This document shows, piece after piece, positions 28,632-37,640 of a stretch of 64,000 nucleotides of DNA. Location of the stretch: assembly GCA_038396585.1 (NCBI GenBank), contig CP121691.1:3410001-3474000 (forward strand), given 5' to 3'. The position numbers were made by a program, and so were the translations under genes. Source of the DNA: Vallitaleaceae bacterium 9-2. GTDB lineage: Bacteria > Bacillota > Clostridia > Lachnospirales > Vallitaleaceae. The notes under the pieces are model-generated. The model had not been told where the DNA came from. It saw only the letters and a list, made by a program, of their open reading frames with translations, and did not search any database. Every line of letters starts with the position of its first letter. Within the stretch, counting starts at the first letter, position 1.

Positions 28632-29792
28632 TTACCACAAATAGATATCATTTTCCTTTAATTTAAAAATCGCTTCTATGAAGAAAAAATCTCCATAAGT
28701 CATTGTGATATGATGATTATGTCCTTCTCCATGATAGGAGGACGTACAATTTTGAATAATTGCATCACATTCTTTAGTCCAATCACAACGCTTCTCACTT
28801 AAAGCTCTTAACATTTTTATAGCCGCATCCAAATATAAATCTTTCTCATGCTCATTAACCACTTTTGAAATTTCAATTAATCCACAGGCGGCAATTCCAG
28901 CTGCACTGGAATCTTCAATTGCAGATTCTTTTGGCATTCTAAAATCTTGAGGAATGAGCCCATTTTCAGGAATATTAGCTATGAAATAATGGGCTACACG
29001 CTTTGCAGTTTCTAAATATTGTTCATTTTTTGTGTGTATATAACTCATCATAAATCCATATAAAGCCCATGATTGTCCCCGTGCCCATGCGGACCCATTC
29101 GAATACCCTTGTCCTCCATATGTCGTTACTTTACCCCCAATCATGGGATCAAATTCAACAATATGCTCTGATGATCCGTCAGGTCGAATAAAATTTTCCA
29201 TTACTGTATCTGCGTGCATTGTTGCTATGTGATAAAAACGCGGATCTTTTATTTCTTCATACGCCCAATATAGAAGAGGAATATTAAGCATGCAATCAAT
29301 TATAGCCCAGCCTGTTGTATCCTGAGTACGTAAAGTACCATCCCAGGCACGAATAAATTTACCAATTGGATTAAATCTTCCTGCAAGAATATTTGCTGCA
29401 TGCAAGCCACGTCGTCTTCCTTCTTTATCACCCGTAATTTTATAGTTTGCAATCGACGAAAGCAACCACATAAAACCTACATCATGATGAATCCCATAAA
29501 ATTTATCAAAACATTCGTCTAGCCATATATCTGTTTTTTTTGCCGTTATTGCATATTTTTCTTGTCCTGTTTCATGATACATTAGCCAATTCATTCCCGC
29601 CCAAAAACCATTCGTCCACCAACTAATTCCATCTGAATCAACACCACTTTTATTTATTCGACGATTATCATGCACTCCCTCAAAAGTTGTATATGGAATT
29701 TTTTCTCTTGATTTTTCAGTGACCCATGACATTTTAGTATGTATTTTTCCAACAATCTCATCTAACCATATTTTATCTCCATTTTTTAACAT
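28632..29792 (-). CDS. Unsaturated uronyl hydrolase, GH88 family (copy 2)
   Basis: 386 aa, a close paralogue of the GH88 enzyme at 24942-26087 and about the same length. Catalytic Asp104 (HHDVGFMWLL) and Asp166 (GWAIIDCMLN) are kept, with GRFNPIGKFIRAW and SAWARGQSWALYGF. Differences cluster around residues 30-50, 152-156 and the C-terminal tail, where sulfate or linkage recognition could differ; this is inference. The start has AAGGAG 8 bases upstream. It follows the MalG-like permease gene and precedes the GH95-like gene, in one operon. Confidence 0.92.
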   Translation of the reverse strand: MLKNGDKIWLDEIVGKIHTKMSWVTEKSREKIPYTTFEGVHDNRRINKSGVDSDGISWWTNGFWAGMNWLMYHETGQEKYAITAKKTDIWLDECFDKFYGIHHDVGFMWLLSSIANYKITGDKEGRRRGLHAANILAGRFNPIGKFIRAWDGTLRTQDTTGWAIIDCMLNIPLLYWAYEEIKDPRFYHIATMHADTVMENFIRPDGSSEHIVEFDPMIGGKVTTYGGQGYSNGSAWARGQSWALYGFMMSYIHTKNEQYLETAKRVAHYFIANIPENGLIPQDFRMPKESAIEDSSAAGIAACGLIEISKVVNEHEKDLYLDAAIKMLRALSEKRCDWTKECDAIIQNCTSSYHGEGHNHHITMTYGDFFFIEAIFKLKENDIYLW

Positions 29793-29826
29793 TTATATAT
29801 CTCCTTTTTATTTTGAATTTTATTGT

Positions 29827-30654
29827 TTAACCTTTTGCTGCACCTGCTGAAATACCTTTTACGAAATATTTTTGTAAGCTTACAAATACAATAAATACGG
29901 GAATAATACTACACAAAACTCCAGCAAAAAGTATATCCCAACGTGCTCCGAATTGATCAACAAATTGATAAATTTCTACATTAATTGTTTTAGGTTTGCT
30001 CGAAGGCAAAACTAGCATGGGCATTAGAAAATCATTCCATATTCCCAAACCATTCAGAATAACCATAGAAGCTGTAACCGGTTTGAGCAAAGGAAATACT
30101 ATTTGCCAAAATGTTTTAAAACTATTGCATCCATCTATTTTAGCTGCTTCTTCTATTTCTCTAGGAACTCCTTTTAAAAAACTTGTAAATAGAAGCACAC
30201 CAAAAGGTATTGCTCCCGATACATAGATAAGAATAGGGCCATAAAAAGTTCCAAATAACCCGATAAACTTTAATTGTCTAAATAAAGGAATCATATATAC
30301 AGTAAATGGTACCATCATCGCCGCAAGAAAATATGTATAAATCCAACTTCCTACTCTTTTATTCGTTCGCTCGATTCCATATGCAGCCATAGGAATAATA
30401 AACAATATACACAATTCAGCTGCTATTGTTAATAAAGCACTATTCAAAAACGCTTTTGGGAAATCCGTTTTAGCAAGCAAAAATTTAAAGTTTTCTAAAT
30501 AAAAGAAGCTTTCAGGTAATGCAACCGGATCTCGCATTATTTCTCCATTTGGTTTAAAAGCCGAAATAAAACTAATGTAAAACGGAGAAATATATAAGAG
30601 TACTGCTATAAGAATAAATACAAATAAACCCCAACTTAATATTTTACTTTTCAT
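29827..30654 (-). CDS. CUT1 sugar ABC transporter permease (MalG-like)
   Basis: 275-aa inner-membrane permease with six helices. The EAA loop reads REIEEAAKIDGCNSFKTF followed by VFPLLKP. It partners with the MalF-like permease just upstream; its start codon overlaps that gene's stop. With the binding lipoprotein at 34722-36068 it forms the second carbohydrate importer of the window; no ATPase gene is nearby. Confidence 0.9.
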   Translation of the reverse strand: MKSKILSWGLFVFILIAVLLYISPFYISFISAFKPNGEIMRDPVALPESFFYLENFKFLLAKTDFPKAFLNSALLTIAAELCILFIIPMAAYGIERTNKRVGSWIYTYFLAAMMVPFTVYMIPLFRQLKFIGLFGTFYGPILIYVSGAIPFGVLLFTSFLKGVPREIEEAAKIDGCNSFKTFWQIVFPLLKPVTASMVILNGLGIWNDFLMPMLVLPSSKPKTINVEIYQFVDQFGARWDILFAGVLCSIIPVFIVFVSLQKYFVKGISAGAAKG

Positions 30655-31535
30655 TATAACTGCACCTCTCTTTTCTTAAGAACTGTTACCTGGAATATAG
30701 AAATAATGAGCAATAGTACAAATAGTGCAAGCGCTAATGCTGTTCCATAACCTTGTTGTAGTTCGGCAAATGCAACTTTATATACTAAGTACGAAATATT
30801 TTCTGTAGAAAAACCAGGTCCACCATCTGTCATAGCAACAATAACATCAAAAGCTTTCATACCATTAATTAAGGCTAATGTCATATTTATTGTAAAAGAA
30901 CCCGCTAATAACGGAAACGTAATATATCGAAACCTTTGTAAACTCGATGCTCCGTCAATCTTTGACGATTCCACCAATTCTTTAGGTATACCTTGTAATC
31001 CAGCGAGGTAAATAATCATATAGTATCCTGCAAATCTCCACACTAAAACAAGTATAATTGCTATTAATGCATTTGGCATCTTTCCTAAGTAATCTACCGA
31101 CTCAAGTCCGAACATATTAAGAATATAATTAATAATACCGAAACTGTAATTAAACATGATCCCCCATGTTAATCCGGCAATAACACCACTAATTAAAACC
31201 GGTAAATAAAAAGCACTTCTAAAAAAGTTTTTCCCTTTAGCTACGTTATCTACGAAAAGAGCTAATGCTAAAGATACAATATTTACTAATATAGTAAAAC
31301 CAAAACCAATAATCAAAGTGTTTGTAAGTGCATTAATTGCCCGTTCATTAGTAATCATAACTTTAAAGTTATATAAACCCACATACTCTAAATCAGGAGA
31401 AATTCCATCCCAATTTGTCAGTGCTAAGTTAAAACTGTTAACAACAGGATAGGTAATGAACACTGTAAATAAAATAAATGCAGGTAATATAAAATACAAA
31501 TATCCCCGTTCTTGTCTTGTGATTTTTTTAAACAT
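30654..31535 (-). CDS. CUT1 sugar ABC transporter permease (MalF-like)
   Basis: 293 aa with six helices and an EAA loop (VESSKIDGASSLQRFRY, then TFPLLAG). It has the length of the short MalF-type permeases of Firmicutes, which lack the large periplasmic insert of the enterobacterial protein. AAGGAGG precedes the ATG. It is separated from the sulfatase gene upstream by about 310 bases that carry only a gene remnant, so it may have its own promoter or be reached by read-through. Confidence 0.9.
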   Translation of the reverse strand: MFKKITRQERGYLYFILPAFILFTVFITYPVVNSFNLALTNWDGISPDLEYVGLYNFKVMITNERAINALTNTLIIGFGFTILVNIVSLALALFVDNVAKGKNFFRSAFYLPVLISGVIAGLTWGIMFNYSFGIINYILNMFGLESVDYLGKMPNALIAIILVLVWRFAGYYMIIYLAGLQGIPKELVESSKIDGASSLQRFRYITFPLLAGSFTINMTLALINGMKAFDVIVAMTDGGPGFSTENISYLVYKVAFAELQQGYGTALALALFVLLLIISIFQVTVLKKREVQL

Positions 31536-31639
31536 TTTTTCCTCCTTCTAATATCTCTTTATTATATATCTATTTTATCATAGTCCAATATCCTTACAGT
31601 TTACTTTCTTCATGTATAAGTAGTAAAAATTCACTTTTC

Positions 31640-31774
31640 CTATCTATGTTTCTTTAAGAACTCAGTCATTTTATTTAAAGCATCATAGTAATCTTTATTA
31701 TTGTCCGAACGTCCAAAAATAAAAAAACCATGTTTTTTTGTAAGAGATAAGTTTAAATATATTTCCCATAGAAA
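31640..31774 (-). pseudogene. C-terminal fragment of an unidentified protein
   Basis: A 44-codon open frame without a start codon ends in GFFIFGRSDNNKDYYDAL and a Lys/Arg-rich tail, and is cut off upstream by a stop at 31775-31777. It looks like the C terminus of a real protein, perhaps once part of this operon between the sulfatases and the permeases. I do not recognise the family. The rest of the 31536-31845 gap is AT-rich without other signals. Confidence 0.35.
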
Positions 31775-31845
31775 TTATTTTTTACTTGTTCCGAATAAAT
31801 TTTCATTTCTAAACAAGTATTATTTATCGTTTTATATACAACTTT

Positions 31846-33159
31846 TTAATCTTTAGCCTCATCTCTTTCCTCCTCAATCTTTCTTTGAAAGAAATGATCG
31901 CCAATACTCTCTAATTTCAGCATTAAGCGTTGATGCAACCGATTAACTAATTCTTTCTTACTATTAGCTAAATTATTTAATTGAAGTTCATCTTCATGTA
32001 TATTATAGAGCTTTTTCGTTTCATTCAAAAAATATACATACATATAATCGCCTTCCACAATTGCCCTAAAAATTCTGTCTGGTTCAGGAACTCCATAAAA
32101 TCTTCTTTCGAATTGTATCAAAACTTCTTGGTTAAGTTTTTCTTTATTACCAAATATATACTCTGAACAATCTATTCCTTCAATATCTTTAGGTATATCT
32201 GCTCCAATCATCCCAAGCAAAGTAGGAAAAAAATCAATTGTGCTTATATTTTCATTTGTAACTATGCCTTGTGGTACCTTTTTAGGGTACGAAATAATTA
32301 GCGGTATTTTACTAGCTTCAACATAAAACGTTGATTTTCCGCTGAGATTATGACTTCCAAGCATTTCTCCATGATCCGAAAAATAGAAGATTATAGTATT
32401 ATCTATTTGCCTTGTTTTTCTCAACGCATCTAAAATTCTTCCGATATTATCATCTAGATTTTTTATTTGTCCATAATATCCTATGAGCTTCTCTTTATTT
32501 TTAGGATTATCAAAATATTTTTTAGGAACGTTTTTTCTTATCTCGAATTCAATATTCTGGAATTGTTCGATATATTTATTCGGTGGAGTATGCGGTTCAT
32601 GGGGTGGTTCAACACTCATCACATGAAACCATGGGCACTCCGTGTTGGATTGTTTACGAATAAATTCAATGGTCATATCTGTAAGGGCATCTGTTTGATA
32701 TCCTATAAGTGTTCTTATTGGAAGCGGAAAATCCCCTTCTGAATATTCAGTCTCCCATGGCATATTAGAATTTTCCCATGCTTTCCATTCATCCCAACCA
32801 GGGCGAAAATAAGACGATACAAAATGACTGGGTGCTGCTCCACCACTTAAATGCCATTTACCATAATGTGATGTATAATAACCTAATACTTTTAGTTCTT
32901 CTTGTAGCAATCTTTGATTAGGTTTTGGTGGAACATGTAAGCAGAACGCTCCATGTCTTGTGGCATATTTCCCTGTGTAAACACATCCTCGTGATGGGGA
33001 ACAAATGGGTGTATTTGAAAAGGCATTATTAAATCTCACCCCACTATTTGCTAATCTATCCATGTTAACTGTTAAAATATTGGAATCCCCAGCACAACTC
33101 ATCGCTTGAGCTCTATGCTGATCAGAAAAAATCCATAATATATTAGGATATGTTTGCAT
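31846..33159 (-). CDS. S1-family sulfatase (formylglycine-dependent)
   Basis: About 437 aa. It hydrolyses a sulfate ester from a carbohydrate using a formylglycine made from Cys53 in the motif C-S-P-S-R (TPICSPSRGCVYTGKYATRHG). The N-terminal metal-binding part is NILWIFSDQHRAQ and a second metal site is YFSDHGEMLGSH; GKWHLSGG and VMSVEPPHEPH complete the active site. No signal peptide is seen. The chosen ATG at 33159 has GAGGTG upstream and follows the previous sulfatase stop by one base; the reading from 33243 lies inside that gene. Maturation needs an anaerobic sulfatase-maturing radical SAM enzyme, which is not encoded in this window. Confidence 0.9.
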   Translation of the reverse strand: MQTYPNILWIFSDQHRAQAMSCAGDSNILTVNMDRLANSGVRFNNAFSNTPICSPSRGCVYTGKYATRHGAFCLHVPPKPNQRLLQEELKVLGYYTSHYGKWHLSGGAAPSHFVSSYFRPGWDEWKAWENSNMPWETEYSEGDFPLPIRTLIGYQTDALTDMTIEFIRKQSNTECPWFHVMSVEPPHEPHTPPNKYIEQFQNIEFEIRKNVPKKYFDNPKNKEKLIGYYGQIKNLDDNIGRILDALRKTRQIDNTIIFYFSDHGEMLGSHNLSGKSTFYVEASKIPLIISYPKKVPQGIVTNENISTIDFFPTLLGMIGADIPKDIEGIDCSEYIFGNKEKLNQEVLIQFERRFYGVPEPDRIFRAIVEGDYMYVYFLNETKKLYNIHEDELQLNNLANSKKELVNRLHQRLMLKLESIGDHFFQRKIEEERDEAKD

Positions 33160-33160
33160 A

Positions 33161-34633
33161 TTACACCTCATTAATCCATTGAAAATTTTGAATCCACTCT
33201 GGATCTGTGTTTTTTTGAGGCTTTCCTTTTGTACTTCGCCCATCCTTGATATATTTAATTAACAAATTTTTTAGTTCTTCTACAACCTCTGGATTCAATT
33301 CTTGTACATTGACTTGTTCACCAATATCCTTAGATAAATCATATAATTGAATCGGAGGCAATCCTTGTGTATCTTCTTCTGGCTTTGGAAAACTCCATCC
33401 TCCTGATCCGGGACACATCTCTAATTTCCAATTTTCTTTTCGTATTGAGAAAGATCCGTTGATCGAGTGATGAACTGTGGCTTCCCTAAGAGGTGATGAA
33501 TATTCATCTCCAAGCCACAAATCAATATTGCTTACGCTATCTTCACATTCATTATCACAAATATTATAGTCTACAATGTCAGCAACTGTTGCTGCAAAAT
33601 CAGTTAAACATACTGGTTCATTTATGACTGATTTAGGCTTTATTTTTTTTGGCCACTGAATTAAAAGAGGAATTCTATGACCACCTTCATAAATATCCGC
33701 TTTATGCCCTCTGAAAATATGATTTGGATTATGCCCTTTATTTTTCAATTCCTCAAAATTTGCCTCTGGTGAGCACCCATTATCCGATGTATATATGAGT
33801 ATGGTATTCTCGTACAAACCTTTTTCTTTAAGTTTATTAACAATTTGACCGACAACATCATCACACATTAATACAAAATCACCATATTCATTTGTATTTG
33901 TTTGACCTTGAAATTTTTTTGTCGGTAATATAGGTGTGTGAGGAGCTGGCAACGGGTAATAAATAAAAAAGGGTTCGTCTTCCCATTGATCTATTTGATC
34001 CAAAACTTTTTTTGTAAGGGTTGGCAAAACTTCTTCGTGTTTAAAATTTGGAGCTGTTGGACCATTTCTCCAAAACTTTTTTCCTGTATTTGCCGTCATA
34101 TTCGTTGGCAGTTCAGTAACCTGATTGTTTTCAATATATACATATGGAGGCATATCTAATGATCCGCTTATGCCATAATAATAGTCAAACCCAAATTCAA
34201 TCGGTCCATTTTTTATGGGAGCCGAATAGTCAACACCTAATGTTGTTCTATGACCAGGCTCTATCGTAACTTCTTTATCAAACTTCCAGTCCATACCTAA
34301 ATGCCACTTTCCAATACATGCAGTGTTATAATTACATGTTTTTAACATGGACGCTACTGTCGTTCTGCCTTTTTCAATGAGAGATGGTGAGTATCCACCT
34401 AAAACACCACTTTTTAATGCAGAACGCCAATTATATCTCCCTGTTAAAATCGAATATCTTGAGGGGGTACATACAGCTGAAGATGAGTGTGCATCTGTGA
34501 ATATCATGCCATTATCTGCTATGCTATCAAAATTAGGTGTCCTTATTTTGGAATTTTTATTTAGACAAGATACATCTCCATACCCCATATCGTCTGCAAG
34601 AATATATATAATATTTGGTTTATTATCATTCAT
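33161..34633 (-). CDS. S1-family sulfatase, arylsulfatase-A-like
   Basis: 490 aa. The formylglycine precursor is Cys55 in AVCTPSRYSILTGRYNWR. Metal ligands Asp14 and Asp15 lie in YILADDMGYGD and further ligands in YTSDNGCSPE; GKWHLGMDW and PAPHTPI are the usual substrate-side motifs. The protein belongs to the same broad family as glucosamine- and galactosamine-sulfatases, but the position of the cleaved sulfate cannot be read from it. No signal peptide is seen, so it probably acts on imported oligosaccharides. It is the first gene after the terminator-like hairpin behind the binding-protein gene. Confidence 0.9.
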   Translation of the reverse strand: MNDNKPNIIYILADDMGYGDVSCLNKNSKIRTPNFDSIADNGMIFTDAHSSSAVCTPSRYSILTGRYNWRSALKSGVLGGYSPSLIEKGRTTVASMLKTCNYNTACIGKWHLGMDWKFDKEVTIEPGHRTTLGVDYSAPIKNGPIEFGFDYYYGISGSLDMPPYVYIENNQVTELPTNMTANTGKKFWRNGPTAPNFKHEEVLPTLTKKVLDQIDQWEDEPFFIYYPLPAPHTPILPTKKFQGQTNTNEYGDFVLMCDDVVGQIVNKLKEKGLYENTILIYTSDNGCSPEANFEELKNKGHNPNHIFRGHKADIYEGGHRIPLLIQWPKKIKPKSVINEPVCLTDFAATVADIVDYNICDNECEDSVSNIDLWLGDEYSSPLREATVHHSINGSFSIRKENWKLEMCPGSGGWSFPKPEEDTQGLPPIQLYDLSKDIGEQVNVQELNPEVVEELKNLLIKYIKDGRSTKGKPQKNTDPEWIQNFQWINEV

Positions 34634-34654
34634 GAATTTCCCTTTCCTAATCGA

Positions 34655-34702
34655 TTTTATTTTTTTAAAAAAGTTGCCTCAAATAATTACTTGAGGCAAC
34701 TT
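34655..34702 (-). terminator. Intrinsic terminator/attenuator between binding-protein and sulfatase genes
   Basis: On the minus strand a 12-bp perfect stem (34702-34691 with 34682-34671), 8-base loop, then a T-run of four followed by A/T-rich sequence. It lies directly after the binding-protein stop codon. Partial termination here would keep binding-protein mRNA in excess over the downstream enzymes and permeases. Confidence 0.8.
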
Positions 34703-34721
34703 AACATTTTATTTATCCTTT

Positions 34722-36068
34722 TTACTCAGTAGGGTTAAATTGTTCTGCTTGAAGGTCCCATTCTTTATCAAGCGCTTCTGTTAATTCATCTACAGTCCCA
34801 CCAGTCCCAATCATATCTTGGAACGCTTTGTATGCATAGTTTCTAAATGCACCATTTAATTCGTTCTCTCCCCAATAATTGTTCCATTGAAGTAGAGCAA
34901 TTGTATCATCTGCTTCTATTACCTCTTTATATTTTGCCATAATCGGATTATCATAGTTAACTTCCGGTTTATCTATAGTCGCTGCATACATAGCTCCTTG
35001 TCTCAAATACTCCGCATAAACTTCATCACTGTAAAAATAATCCATAAATGCATTAAATGCCGCCACTTTTGCCGGGTCTTCTGCTGCCTCTGAAGATAAT
35101 GCCCATCCTTGTAATTGTGTCCCACCAATTACATAAGCGTTACCCTCATCGTCTCTTAGTGGAAACCAACCATACTCAAACGTTGGATCTGCATCTTCAA
35201 TTTGCTGCATCATCCATGGTCCCGAAATAAACATTGCCGCTTTTCCAGTTACTAAGAATGAAGCAATTTGATTGTCCCCTGTACTTAACCAACCTTTTTC
35301 TACATACTCGCTATTAAATAGCTCCGAATATTCAGCAAACATCGATTTAACATTATCATCTTGAAAGCTTACATTCCCTCTATAGCGTTCAGCTAACCAA
35401 TCTAAGTTATCAGAAAATACGTGTTTAGACCAATAGTATGCCCATGTAAATCCCATATGCCATCCGTCCTTACCACCAATAACTAGTGGAACCTCTCCAT
35501 TATCCACTAATGTCTGAGATAACTCTAAAAATTCCGTATATGTTTGTGGTTCTTCCAATCCATATTCATCAAACATTGCTTTATTATAATACACTCCACC
35601 TGCCGGAGCCATTTCAAACAGAGGAGCAATGTATGCTGTATTTTCGTATAATGGCAAATCAGCAAATTTTTCTTTTGTTTCTTCTGGTAAAGGAGCTAAT
35701 TTTCCAGCTCTTACCCAAATAGGTGTATTTCTAGCTTCTAGAATATCTGGAAATTCGCCTACCGCATCTTTAGTTTTAACAAAGTCAAGATAAGCTCCTG
35801 ATCCTGATGGCATAGCTAAAAGAGTAACTGTAGGGTTTTCTTCCATGAAGCCCTCAATTCTTTCTTCAAGTTGTTGTTTACTAAGTGGATCTCCACCCGC
35901 AAAAACAACAGAAAGAGTTGTCTCTTCTAATGTACTATTATCTGTCACGTCACTTTCTGTCTGTTCAGTCGCATTGTCCATTGTATCACCTTCATCTGCA
36001 TTTCCACATCCAATAAACATGATACTTATCATAGATAGAACTAATAATAATGATAAAATTCTTTTCAT
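34722..36068 (-). CDS. Sugar ABC transporter solute-binding lipoprotein (family 1)
   Basis: About 448 aa. A signal peptide with lipobox FIGC lipidates Cys21, followed by an acidic linker and a MalE-like fold (SVVFAGGDPLSKQQLEERI; later AAMFISGPWMMQQIEDADP). It binds an oligosaccharide for the MalF/MalG-like permeases encoded downstream. The start is the ATG at 36068 with AAAGGAGG 6 bases upstream; the longer frame from 36194 is leader sequence. A near-perfect -10 (TATAAT) lies about 22 bases before the start codon but has no good -35, as expected for an activator-dependent promoter, possibly of the YesN-type regulator. Confidence 0.9.
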   Translation of the reverse strand: MKRILSLLLVLSMISIMFIGCGNADEGDTMDNATEQTESDVTDNSTLEETTLSVVFAGGDPLSKQQLEERIEGFMEENPTVTLLAMPSGSGAYLDFVKTKDAVGEFPDILEARNTPIWVRAGKLAPLPEETKEKFADLPLYENTAYIAPLFEMAPAGGVYYNKAMFDEYGLEEPQTYTEFLELSQTLVDNGEVPLVIGGKDGWHMGFTWAYYWSKHVFSDNLDWLAERYRGNVSFQDDNVKSMFAEYSELFNSEYVEKGWLSTGDNQIASFLVTGKAAMFISGPWMMQQIEDADPTFEYGWFPLRDDEGNAYVIGGTQLQGWALSSEAAEDPAKVAAFNAFMDYFYSDEVYAEYLRQGAMYAATIDKPEVNYDNPIMAKYKEVIEADDTIALLQWNNYWGENELNGAFRNYAYKAFQDMIGTGGTVDELTEALDKEWDLQAEQFNPTE

Positions 36069-36084
36069 AATATTTCCTCCTTTT

Positions 36085-36096
36085 ATTTGATTATAG
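36085..36096 (-). promoter_or_regulatory. Candidate -10 element of the second sugar operon
   Basis: The minus strand reads GACTATAATCAA just before the ribosome binding site of the binding-protein gene. No -35 match lies 17 bases upstream. The spacing to the start codon is short (about 20-25 bases), so the leader would be very short; this is a tentative assignment. Confidence 0.3.
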
Positions 36097-36239
36097 TCTC
36101 TCGGAATTACAAAGCCCGAAAAATCAATGCTTCCAACTTCTAGCTTTATAAAAACCTCCATTTTTTTCGCCAAAAACTCTTGACAATTCTCCATAATTTT
36201 TCGCCGAATGTAATTATTTTTATTCTATTGCCGGAGGTA

Positions 36240-37160
36240 TTTTTATGTTTCCAACGTTTGTTTCTCATTCTAATTATCAAGATGTTTTTGCATCCCATTT
36301 TCTTAATCTTTTTCCTAATCCTTTTGCTTTAGTTCTTAAACTCTACACTTAGAAGTTTTTTATTCTATCTCATAACAAAAGACTTATTGATTTAGATAGC
36401 TTGTCTTTTGCTGGGAATGGGATTCATCTAGAGTAAAGTACTTTAACGGTTATCACTTTTATATTTTTGTAGCTTCTAATTCTTTTAATGATCCGTCTGT
36501 GTTTCCTATGTTAGAATCAGCTTCATGCCATGATATGTCTTCCTTATATGCACTCTTTTTTTATGTTGTAGGCTTATCTTCCTAAAATTAATATTCAAAA
36601 CTTATTCTGGGCTCCGCCCATGATGCTGACCCTATCTATGACTACTGTTTATAATATTATATTCAGCTACTCATTGCACTTAATCCCCATAAACTTGGTG
36701 TTTTTAAATATAAAGATTCATTTACAATCGGTGAAGACAGTTTTCCCATCTGCCGTGAGGACTTACGTATGCGTCGCATCGTGTTGAACATTCCAAAAAA
36801 TGCGCCAAATTTCGTCATCCAAAACTATCTCGTAAAGGTTAATATTTTTGTGATACTCCTTGCTCTGACACTAAAATCGGACGTACTGTACACGCACCAC
36901 TTAAAGATAATTCTCGATTATTTTACATACCGCCTAGGGGAAGTAAAGACTGGAAAAATGAGTTTGCCCAACGTTCTTCAACAGAACGTTCAAACAAACG
37001 ACAGGAAAAAAACTATAAACTAGAAGACGGCAAGCACCGTTCATCTAAGATGTGGTACCGCCAACTCTATGCCATCATGATGCTACAACATCTTGATGCC
37101 TGGGAAATGTCTTCTCTAAAAGCATTTCAAATCATATTTGTTAAACGAGGCCCTTAACTA
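36240..37160 (+). pseudogene. Decayed IS4-like DDE transposase
   Basis: Plus-strand pieces in shifting frames match a known clostridial transposase type: LILGSAHDADPIYDYC, then FTIGEDSFPICREDLRMRR, KLSRKG with DTPCSDTKIGRTVHAPLKD, RLFYIPPRGS and finally RSSTERSNKRQEKNYKLEDG with the segment QLYAIMMLQHLDAWEM. The order is that of the family, but many stops and shifts occur and the 5' half is barely readable. It is non-functional. It marks the downstream border of the sugar-utilisation region. Confidence 0.7.
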
Positions 37161-37640
37161 AGACATCTATAAGTTTAAGACATAAAGTCGTTTATGCCTA
37201 TTAGTCATGTCAAATTTTACCAATCTTTTTGTTTTTTCTTTAGCTATTAAGTTTTAAAAGTTCATTGTTTCAAATTCTCTAATTCTGAGAGACTATTGAT
37301 TACATATAAAATATTATCATATTCTAATTTTATTTATGTGTGTTTTTTACATATTTTAGTAGTTATATTTCACATCTTAGTAAATATTTCACTACAATAA
37401 TTCTAATTAAATGCAAGTAATTTTATGGATTTTTAAGTTGGCATATTCGCCAATAAGGAGAGCCATTTGTCTAAAACCCATTTTACCACCTTCAAGCACA
37501 GGCATAAGTATGTTCATCATCTTCCCACTTAAACAATAACAAGTCATCAATATAAAGCTTCTTCCGCAAATATCTGTAAAGTGCTATATTTTAAGGCGAA
37601 TTCATGATAATATATAAGTAATATTTTTAAGGATGCTATT
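37160..37640. other. Gap with an unassigned coding scrap
   Basis: About 480 bases without a gene. On the minus strand near 37500-37580 a short frame reads RKKLYIDDLLLFKWEDDEHT, which looks protein-like and may be an end of another transposase or its accessory protein. I cannot assign it. The remainder is AT-rich and shows nothing recognisable. Confidence 0.3.
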
